Source: Eucalyptus grandis (Eukaryota > Streptophyta > Magnoliopsida > Myrtales > Myrtaceae). From it: a stretch of DNA of 64,000 nt. Each line of letters begins with the position of its first letter. The first letter of the stretch is position 1. The stretch covers positions 36,216,196 to 36,280,195 of the forward strand of contig NC_052618.1 of NCBI RefSeq assembly GCF_016545825.1, read 5' to 3'. The notes under the pieces are model-generated. The model was not told where the DNA came from and did no database searches. It saw only the letters and a list, made by a program, of their open reading frames with translations. The position numbers and the translations under genes are program-made. Below, piece after piece: positions 55,793 through 64,000 of the stretch.

Positions 55793-56704
55793 TGTTGGAG
55801 AAATCTTTCCATAATATTTTGAAGCCGACAAAACGTTTCTATCGATCTAGTTTGGATAAATACAGACCTTTCTGTTTAGAGTCGAAGACTTTCGGATCAC
55901 CGAGACTCAAAGACTCAAGACTCAAGACTATTCTCATTGACAGATTTTTCTAATCCGGTGTGACGAAGGCAATCCAGAGCCAAAGTATTTGGTTGAGGAT
56001 TTAGTCCTATCCTCCGGAGAAGATCTCTTGGCTGGATAAATACAACGGATTCTTTTATTCGTAATCAAGATCGTTTGAAGATCCGATGGTCGACGAAATA
56101 TTCTTGGAAGGTTCTATTCTTGGAAACCAAGATCCACGGTTGTATGGGCGAACAAGATTGATGGGCTATCGTCGAGGTTCCTTTAATAGCTCGAATGATC
56201 TTCTTGATTGATTCCGTCCAACGGGTAGATTGGAGGAATTCCTTTGGTAAGTGCCAACGGGTATGATGGCATAAAGGAGTATAAAAGGAAGACATTCTAG
56301 TTGCTTTAGAAAATGATCGATAGAGAAATTCCAGAGTCTGAAGCACCTTGATTATTAGTCGATACATTTTGAGCGAAATTGTATACACAAAGAGTGTCTA
56401 TACTTAGTGATACCTTGAGCGAGTGTGGTAGATCATCTACACCGAGAAATCAAGGGAGAACAACGCTGTAACATCTCTTTGTTCATAGTGGAATCCAGCC
56501 AATAGGTTGTCAGTGCAGAAGAGTGGACGTAGGCTTGAAATAAGCCGAACCACTATAAACCGCGTGTTCAATTTTCTCTTCTCTTAGTCTTACTTTGATT
56601 ATTGTTTGTCTCAAATCTATCAACTATCTAGTATTGTGCAATTATCGAGAAAAATCCTTTATATACCTATTCACCCCCTCTGGGTACTTATACTAGCTAT
56701 ATCA
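55793..56704 (+). repeat. 3' LTR of the Sirevirus-like element
   Basis: 912 bp, partner of 47156-48067, with multiple substitutions and compensating small indels. Confidence 0.95.
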
Positions 56705-58290
56705 CTTTGATCTTTAGAGATATGTCTCCTACAAAACATGGTCGTAAGAGAGGAAACGTGCATTTGTAGTCACAAACATGTATTAATTCAAGTGAGGTTC
56801 ATGTGTGATGATTTCTATCAATCTTGCATCACCTAATTTTCATTGGGAAAGATTTCAAAAGAATATTCCAATCTAAATGTATGAGTGTCATGGATGTGTC
56901 AAATAAAAGATCTTTAAGTCTAAAAGAACTTTTCACTCGTCCTCATTAAAAGGGTCATTTTATCCTAACCTTTGACGCATGATTTTGACAATCACTTTAT
57001 CTCACCATTGTCATGCCAAACAAGGGTTTGAGCAATCTCGCAAGTGGTACGATCCTACCAATCTAAGAGGTCTTTAACAGGAACCGTAATGTGAGCTTGG
57101 TCAACGGCTTAACAAAGGGAACTCTTTGAGTCGAGGCTATTGAAATATGACATTTCACAATTAACTTGGGGTTTATAAGTCAAGAAACATATGAAATGAG
57201 GTAGAAATTGCCTTACTCGCACTTCTTCAAGAGATGCTTTCGAACATATAACTTTTACGTTAATTCAAGTGTCATAATCTGAAGAGACTTTGCAAGGGAC
57301 GTAACATAGGCTTGGTTCATTAGTGAGAAACAAAATGATTGTTAGGCTCAAAAAGTGTTTGAGTGTCAAAGTTGGTGATCATTTTGACATCTCTAATTTC
57401 CTTCTTCGCCATCAAGAATTTCTCCACATCAACCCTCCATCGAGTATAACATCTCAGCATTTTTAGTACCGCCTTGCTGGGGATACGACTTACTTCAACG
57501 AATGTTTGATTTCTCATTTCGCGCATTGGCCTTGCTTTTACCAAACACACTGTTTTTTCCATACCCCATTTTTACACTTATTTTCTTTGGACTCACACAG
57601 CCTCCATCTTTAACAACATTCTAGACCATGCCACTTGATTTTTATTTTTATTATTATTTTTTTTTGCATTGCCCCAGTGTGGGGGATGATCACCAACTGG
57701 GTTTGATACGAAATGAATTCATAAGCTCAAGTGGGCTATGCAATGGATAAAGTGTATAAGATAGAGAAAAAAAAAAACTGATCTTCGTCATCCTAAGGCA
57801 CTTCAAATTATCGTACAAGTTACATCGCGAAAGCAATTCTCGAAGATCGATGCAAGTGTGAGTAAGAAGATTCATAACATTCATTTCAAATTTTGTCCCA
57901 ATATGGGATGATCCTTGATAGGGATAATTTAAAAAAGATCTTCATGTGTGGGCTCAAAGGGCTAACAATGGGTATACCTGTAGTATTTCGGGTAGAAGAA
58001 GAAACTGTCTCTCATCACTTTGGATGACGTACCCCTTGCGAGATCACTCTTTTCCTTGCGAGCATGGAATTTTTCCACACAATCTCATTGGGGATTAGTG
58101 TATGGAATAGTGTATGGAATAAGGCTTGCCTTTCATCATTCCAAGGTATCCCATTTGACACATTCAATTTATCTCACACAATTCATCAAGGAAAAAAAAT
58201 GCAAGATTTGCAACAAATCAATTCAACTCATTGAGGCAATTTATTCAACATAGAAATGTTTGCAATTCAAAACATGACACAACAAATTTT
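56705..58290 (-). other. 3' part of the Gypsy element, no recognised domain
   Basis: Continuation of the Gypsy body after the nested Copia. One minus-strand frame (57320-57562, MEKTVCLVKARPMREM start) has no recognised similarity. Such non-coding or extra-ORF stretches between pol and the 3' LTR are usual in Tat-branch elements. Confidence 0.5.
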
Positions 58291-58291
58291 A

Positions 58292-58960
58292 TCATAGATA
58301 ATACTTTTTGACAGCATCAGAATTAATTGGAGTGGAAAACTCACGACTATCCATTTTCGCTAGGATCAAAGCACCTCTAGAAAGTACCTTCTTCACCACA
58401 TATGAGCCGCCGTAGTTTGGAGCAAACTTGCCCCCAAGATTTGGAAAAATTGGCAATAGCTTCCTTAGAACAAGATCATTTACCTCGAAATGTCTCAGTT
58501 GTACCTTCCAGTTGAAGGATCTGCCCACTCTCTGCTTATAAGTTTGGCCATGGTAAAGAACCTTCAATCTTTTCTCATCAATCAAGTTTAGCAACCCATT
58601 CAGGGTATTGCGAGACTTCAATGAATCTCACTTTCAGAAGCTTCATCACTTCTTCATCTATCTTCTTTGAGAGCTCGGGTTTAGTCCTCCGCAACTTCTG
58701 CTTCTTAGGTGGCACATCCAGATTAGTAGGCAAACAGTGCTCCATGATGGACGAGTCTAAACCAAGCATGTTAGCATATGTTCATGCAAAGACATCTTGA
58801 TATTCCTTTAGTAACTGCATTAAGCGCTCGGCCTCGTCTTTGGGGAGATTGGCCCCAACTTTCACTTCCTTGGCTTCTTAAGTGTCGCCTAAGTTAATAG
58901 TGATGGTCTGCTCGGATGTAAAAGCCTTAACTTTTTCATGTTGTTTCTAGCTACGCTGCA
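58292..58960 (-). pseudogene. Gypsy pol: RT start fused to integrase end by deletion
   Basis: Reading on the minus strand, the pre-RT linker (EVKVGANLPKDEAERL, about 58860) and RT start (SIMEHCLPTNLDVPPKKQKL, KLLKVRFIEVSQYPEWVA) run to about 58590. There the sequence passes directly into the integrase C-terminal part (LIDEKRLKVLYHGQTY, GGSYVVKKVLSRGALILAKM, SDAVKKYY), in another frame. RT core, RNase H and the integrase catalytic core are missing. The join occurs within gttgctaaacttgattgatg, with short homology to both expected sides. Confidence 0.85.
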
Positions 58961-59449
58961 CCTCAATGGAATCTCCGATTGAGTCTTCGAGATAATCATT
59001 ATCAGCACTTGTATCATGGGATTGGACCATTTCCACACCTTTACATACTATAAAATCGTTCTTTAAATAGGAAGTGGAAGGATAAAAAAGACAAACAAGG
59101 TAAATCATATTTATTTATTTATTTTTGAAATTCTTTTACAAAAGCATTTTTTTAAACATTTTGACACGAGAAAGCATGATGAAGCCCAAGCCTCAGAATT
59201 CTCCTTGGATTTATCTTTTTTTCATCGGTTGGATACATCACCAGGCCGGTTTGGTGTACCCCATCATGCCTTCAAAATTGGAAATAAAATTGTAATTTCA
59301 TTGAATAGAATCAAATGAATTACATTATTTGGAATAGAAAATGCAAACAAGCAAACCTTAGAAATGAAAGCAATAATTGAAATCTCAAAAAGTAGGAAAT
59401 CCTAAAAAACTTGAAATCCTAGAAAGCATAAAAAAAGAAAAAAAAAGAC

Positions 59450-60441
59450 TCATTCGTAGAGGAGTATGAAGATAAGAATTTCTTCACTCAGCGACAGCAT
59501 TTGCGCCTCTGTCATGATTGGGTAGAGGATTTTTTGATTACTACTGAAAGAGAACGCCTTTGTATCCAAGAGATTTTGGATCCGATGCTTGAGGGTGAAA
59601 CATTCATCAGTTGAATGTCCTAATTCACTGCTGTGGTAGTCACACTTCTTTGCCGAGTCATAACCATGAATGTGTTCACAATTAGGCTGCTTCGGCTCGC
59701 TAATAAGTAAGCCTTTCTTTCGGAGGATTGCCAACACTTGGGATGGAGCTCCAATGAGAGGGGGGAACTGCCTTCTATTATTTGCTTGGGCAAATGATTG
59801 ACAGCCATCAATTTGTTGTTGTCTTGCATTCATCTGGACAGTCGGGGTGCGATTAGTATTTTCTTGGCTATAAGCCATATTCACATCTACAGTAGCTTCC
59901 TTCTCCTTGGTAGAAAACCTTTTACTCGATAGCTCAGTAAACCATCCTTCCCTTATCCCCATCTCAACTTGTTCTCCCACAGGAATAAGTTGATTGAAGT
60001 TCTTGACGTACGTGTTGGCCATTTGGTTACGGAACTCAAACGGGAGAATCTTAACGAACAACTTCAGCAACTCCTTATTGTAAGCTCGGGAGTGATTTGA
60101 GCTAATAGATTTCGCCATTTCACAGCATACTCCTTGAATGATTCACTCCTCTTCTTCTCTATCATCTTAAGATCTTCTTGAGAAGGTGCAATGTCCATGT
60201 TGAACTTATACTGCTTGAGGAATGTATCAGTCACTTCATTCCAGGTGTCAAAAAGGTTCACATTCTTCATCACATACCAGCTCGATGTGGGCCCGGTCAA
60301 ACTTGCATGAAATGATTGGATCATGAATAGCTCATTCTTGACATATTGGGCCATGCATACGTGATACATCTGCAAATGGGCTTTTGGGCAAGAAGTACCA
60401 TCATATTTCTCGAACTCCAGCATTTTAAACTTCTTTGGCAT
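59450..60441 (-). pseudogene. Tat-type Gypsy gag, frameshifted
   Basis: Retrotrans_gag domain: FKMLEFEKYDGTSCPKAHLQ, SLTGPTSSWYVMKN, FLKQYKFNMDIAPSQEDLKM, SESFKEYAVKWRNLLAQITP (60064-60441). A frame change near 60085 leads into the second half (ELLKLFVKILPFEFRNQMAN, FNQLIPVGEQVEMGIREG; 59450-60118). This half ends with a cysteine/histidine text (CDYHSSELGHSTDECFTLKH) that resembles the zinc-binding end of Tat gag. The frame stops at 59450, before where protease is expected. Protease was not identified. Confidence 0.88.
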
Positions 60442-61800
60442 CTTGACCTTCTCATAAACTGACTAGTCGAATGGGAGTGAGCTCTATGACCCTTGTAATT
60501 GCTTCACTTTCTCTTCAAGCTTTGCGAAGCGTTCATCTTGCTCTGTCTTAAGGACATTGTCAAGCTTGGCTTTTTTGGCGATGATCAACGGTGGGTCATC
60601 TTCTAGTTCAGGCATGTCGTCATCACGCATAATTTGAGCCTTTTTTGTTGGCTTCAAAACTATTATCTCGGGAAGAGCGGGTGTAGGAGTCGGATTCGCT
60701 CAGAGAGATTGGATTTGAGTTATCAGAAGCTGCATAGAGGTGACTAACTATTGGAGTTGGTCTTCCATAGTGAAGATACGATCTCGCATTCATTTTTGCT
60801 TTTGATCATGTAATAATGGGCAAACATGGAGGATCCGTTATCATCTAATCCATGACAACAATCTATTTTTTCTCCTTTTAGTCACGAAAAGGTCTTGAAG
60901 GGAATTTCCTAAAATGGACTAGGAAAAGAAAGATATAGGACACCCTAGCAAGGACGAAGTTTCCTAAACATGAACTAGGAAAGGCCAAAATTTGAATATA
61001 ATAACAATAAAGACACAAGTTGAAAATAAATTATCCAAAGTTTTTTTGTTATTTTCCAAATGATTCATTGCATGGCAATTTCCTCATTTCGTTCTTAATT
61101 GACAAAGGAATTAAATCAATGATTGACCTAGATTGTCATGGACGGACCAGAAGTACGACAAAATAAATTGCATGGTATAGGGATAGAAGACTTACTTCAT
61201 CAAGAAAAATCGACGGCAACCACATAGACAAGCACATGACATGTAAGGTTCGATTTCTACTCTAGACAGGCTTAGCAAAGTGGAGTTAAAATGGTGGAAT
61301 GACTAGTCGTAGCCTTGCATACTAAGTCAAGTCCTCTTTACTCTAGCTCAATCAAGAATGATACCCCAATGCGGCACAGCCTCACAGGCAAAGGTAAACA
61401 TTCTTAACACCAAGAAAAAGGTTTTTGGAATTGAGTTGAGCAACCTCTACTACGCGGCCTCGCGGTCAAAGTTGTATCCAACTCAATACCATCCTAAATG
61501 ATCCTATGCGGTCCAGGTCTAGCGGCAGGTTGCGTGTGCAAAAGTGTAGCGTAAATGCATAAGCATGCATGACAGTTTATATCAAACAACACTTCATAAA
61601 TGAAAGTAAACCATACATTCCTACACCTCCTTACAAACAAAAGTCATCAAATATTTCCCCTTATACCTCCCAATTTGCAAGAACATTTTAACACCTTAAA
61701 TGTTAGGGACATACCTGGGATCCTCGCTACCAAATAAAAATATGTTTTCAAATGGAAGAGAAAATTGGCCTAAGTCCACTAAAAGTTTTAACTCAAGTTT
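60442..61800 (-). other. Gag N-terminal region and leader of the Gypsy element
   Basis: Between PBS and the recognised gag domain. Only degraded gag N-terminal text is likely (a Gln/Glu-rich stretch near 60480-60780 read on minus). The remainder to the PBS looks like untranslated leader. Confidence 0.45.
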
Positions 61801-61815
61801 CCAGTGGAGTCGCCA
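61801..61815 (-). other. Candidate primer-binding site of the Gypsy element
   Basis: TGGCGACTCCACTGG on the minus strand, three bases inside the 5' LTR. A text of this type is common in Tat/Ogre-branch elements; the primer tRNA was not determined here. Confidence 0.65.
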
Positions 61816-61818
61816 AGC

Positions 61819-62665
61819 TGTCACGACCAAATTTTCGGGTGAACCACCTAGGATTTGGCTAATGGATTACTAAGTCTAAACTTAGCTCGGGCTCTCCCAA
61901 GCCCATACCAATTTGCGACTTAGGTTCAAGTTCCTAACATACAATTGATTTTTAACTAGGAGTCACCACTAATCTATTTTTGGTGGGTCGATTAGAAACC
62001 AAGTAAAGTAACGGGAAATTTATTTTACTCCTACGAACCAGAGATTTATGAATTTGGGGACTTGATTACGCTAGATTTCTCTAATGCCATTTCGGTACCT
62101 TTCTCTTTTATTAAAAAAAAAAATTGCAAGCAGCTTGAATTAATTTTAATTTACCTCCCCTTTCAAATATGCATGAAAATCGCCTATAGCCTCCTGAATG
62201 CAAAATCTTTTAATTTTCCACATTTCTTTTAGATTTCATTTGCAAAAAATGAATATTTTCTATTGATTTTATTGCCTATTGCTAAAGATAAGATTGCAAT
62301 GTGATTTTCTCAAATTCCAAATTTTGTGAAGATGAGCTCGTAATCTACTCTCGAGGATATTGAAAAATCCACCGTAATATCATATCAAATCTCCATTTCT
62401 CACAAGACAATTTTTGGTCATTAAAAAAAATAACGAGCTCGGGCTAATTTGCTCCCTTCGTGGACTTAGTCCAACTCGTCAAATTGAAGTTCAAAACTAC
62501 CAATTCAAACTCATCTGTCACCAGCCCAATGCAAATGCAATAATAATAAATAAATGCACCTGAAACTATATGCTATGCATTCTAATATTTTTTCAGGAAT
62601 AAAATTAATCCATAATTTTTATGCAATAAATAAATAACCGAGTTGCCAAAATTTAGGTATCAACA
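61819..62665 (-). repeat. 5' LTR of the Tat-type Gypsy element
   Basis: 847 bp, TGTCACGACC...GGTATCAACA on plus, followed by acatg. Pairs with 45424-46248. Confidence 0.94.
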
Positions 62666-62936
62666 ACATGTAAGTACATAGAAAAAGAAAAAGGATCACC
62701 AGGGCTCAAATACTTATAAGGGCATTCTATCGTGCACCTATCAAACATGTCACCGGATGGTGTAGGTGAAGCCAGAGAATCGATGGGATAGAAGCTGCTA
62801 GAGCTATCATTAATGGAAACAAAACATGAAATCTATTCATTGGACTTGACTAGCATGGTCACCGGTAGGAGTGAATGTCGGTCTAGGGGTCAACCTTGGA
62901 CTAATCCTGGAATGGCCCAACCCTACTGTTGATAAC

Positions 62937-64000
62937 TAAATTTTGGCGAACCTAGTCATTTATTCATTGCATAAAAATTAGGGATTAACTTTTAACCCCT
63001 AAAAAAAATATTAGAATTAAATTGCATAACATATAGTCATTAGGAGTATATTTCATTTTATTGCATATTTGTTGGGCCGGCAGTGAATGGATTTAGGTGA
63101 ATGGCTTTGAATATTGAAGCCCACAAGAGCATTAAACTTTGGATAAGTCAATAATTCCTCCATGGTGATCGATATTGCATTTACATGGGTGTCCTAAATT
63201 GTTAAAAGTTGATTAGGAAATTTCCAGCTCATTGGCACTGATATATTCGTGCATTGAAGGGAACAAATGCAAAGTAAGGATCACGTGTAAGCAACCACCG
63301 ATTTGCACATGGAATCCATGTGTAGGAAAATTATGCACCTGGCCATAATTTGGTCAACGTGGGGGGCAAGAAATTGACCGACATTATTTTAAGAGGAAAG
63401 AATTTATGCATAATCCTCTAGTCAGATTCACGCAATATTGGCAAAGTAATAAGGAATGGAAAGAAGCAAAAAGTGAATGAAAGAATATATTTATTTTTTC
63501 TTGTCCAAAGTTTGATATGCTCGCCTGTAAAAGAGGAGGCCACACAATCGATACAAAGGGCCACATTGAGGGGGCCTCACGCATTGAATACACGGCCACT
63601 TGCAACACCAAATATTACGAGTCTTTTAGGTTGTGTCTGCAGGTTTTTTCCAGCAACCGTCCGACGAACTCAGAAGCTTTTTCCTGACATCTCCTGCGCT
63701 CTTTTGCCGACTTTGCTCTTGGTGTCCCTGTAGCGAAGCATCACCCAAGCTGATCCTGCACTGCACGTCCAGCGAGGAGCACCGCGTCCTTACCTGCCTT
63801 GGTGTGTGGCCACGTCTTGCGCCTGCACCGCGCCCTGACAGCCATGCCTGCAAGTAACTGGCAATACTGACGCCCCCTGGTTTCTCCGGTGTTCCAGTTC
63901 GCCACAACCCTTCGCTGGCACTCGTTCAAGTCTATGGCCACAACATTATTTTCTTTTGCCTCTTGGTGTCCGCAAAACCCAATTCAAGGTCAACTAAGGA
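62937..64000 (+). mobile_element. Start of another Tat-like LTR in opposite orientation (runs off the right edge)
   Basis: From 62937 the plus strand reads TGTTGATAACTAAATTTTGG, then cattgcataaaaatta, gggattaac and ttgcataacatatag. These match, in order, the beginning (minus-strand reading) of the Gypsy LTR at 62665 downward. Similarity fades after about 63090 (gttgggccgg). It is therefore probably the 5' end of a related but different element in plus orientation. The GC-richer stretch at 63640-63950 would belong to the LTR or leader. No partner end is visible in the window. Confidence 0.55.

Larger units (their letters stand above)
47156..56704 (+). mobile_element. Complete Sirevirus-like Copia retrotransposon nested in the Gypsy element
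   Basis: Plus-strand element of 9549 bp. LTRs of 912 bp lie at 47156-48067 and 55793-56704 (both TGTTGGAGAAATCTTTC...TATATCA). PBS at 48070-48081 and PPT at 55780-55791. Order: gag with a long C-terminal part, protease, integrase, RT, RNase H, then an extra 3' frame before the 3' LTR, the arrangement of Sireviruses. Gag hallmarks include SAQRPYFNKSDLG and a KKIWVPKKA text before protease. LTRs differ by many substitutions and small indels, concentrated in the first 250 bp. No convincing target duplication is present (tctcg left, ctttg right). All frames are broken, so it is inactive. Confidence 0.95.
45424..62665 (-). mobile_element. Tat-lineage Gypsy retrotransposon, deleted internally and split by a Copia element
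   Basis: Minus-strand Gypsy element. The 5' LTR is on the right (61819-62665) and the 3' LTR on the left (45424-46248). The 5-bp target duplication acatg is exact at 45419-45423 and 62666-62670. PBS at 61801-61815 and PPT at 46249-46261 are recognisable. Without the nested Copia it is 7.7 kb. It holds a broken gag (59450-60441), the start of RT and the last part of integrase. The gag style (FEKYDGTSCPKAHLQMY, FLKQYKFNMDIAPS), the integrase tail (GALILAKMDS, SDAVKKYY) and the tandem repeats beside the 3' LTR all point to the Tat branch. RT core, RNase H and most of integrase are deleted. Confidence 0.93.

Noticed and set aside
63473..63941. Four overlapping frames of 66-93 codons on both strands
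   Set aside because: None shows a recognisable domain and they overlap on both strands. The region is probably LTR or leader of the element starting at 62937.

Overview
The window is nuclear DNA of a higher plant, most likely a woody eudicot. It holds one intact intron-containing housekeeping gene, one decayed plant-type aldo-keto reductase gene, and at least ten LTR-retrotransposon or DNA-transposon insertions, several nested inside one another. The sugar-alcohol-type reductase remnant and the style of fold-back elements (AT-rich arms around a GC-rich core) would suit Myrtaceae such as Eucalyptus, but that placement is a guess. No bacterial operon, CRISPR array, rRNA gene or tRNA gene was recognised.

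Layout. 1-3540: 5' end of a Sirevirus-like Copia element (minus strand) inserted into an older Copia remnant (minus). 3541-13321: AT-rich, without a recognisable intact gene, but with diverged duplicated blocks, a fold-back element (5990-6745), a 379-bp tandem duplication and a clean 1.66-kb tandem duplication (10001-13321). 13322-17100: no gene recognised. 17469-19759 (minus): complete three-exon gene for the V-ATPase proteolipid subunit c, with its leader and promoter to about 20200. 20903-21700: 441-bp tandem repeats. 22368-27802: young complete Copia element (minus) with LTRs differing at one base and TSD tgtaa. 28031-28445: a second, coding-free copy of the V-ATPase promoter/leader region.

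30805-41250: an old Copia element (minus, TSD ctttg) carrying four later insertions, all but one with exact target duplications: a 1.1-kb solo LTR (ataat/ataaa) that itself holds a Mutator-like non-autonomous element (9-bp TSD agttatcaa), a 522-bp TRIM (TSD atgat) and a 3.0-kb solo LTR (TSD gccac). This Copia sits about 140 bp upstream of the first ATG of an aldo-keto reductase pseudogene (41393-43656), whose intron 1 holds a Harbinger-like MITE (42200-43024).

45424-62665: a Tat-lineage Gypsy element (minus, TSD acatg) with a short tandem-repeat array next to its 3' LTR and a large internal deletion from RT to the end of integrase. It is split by a complete Sirevirus-like Copia element (47156-56704, plus) that has an extra 3' open reading frame. 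From 62937 to the right edge a second Tat-like LTR begins in the opposite orientation.

The genes do not form a pathway. The V-ATPase subunit is the only gene judged functional. The value of the window is its insertion stratigraphy: flanking target duplications and interrupted reading frames order most of the insertions. I did not find evidence for a new biological system. The least ordinary items are the orphan V-ATPase promoter copy, the duplication spanning an LTR/flank junction, and the decayed reductase whose catalytic tyrosine position reads cysteine.
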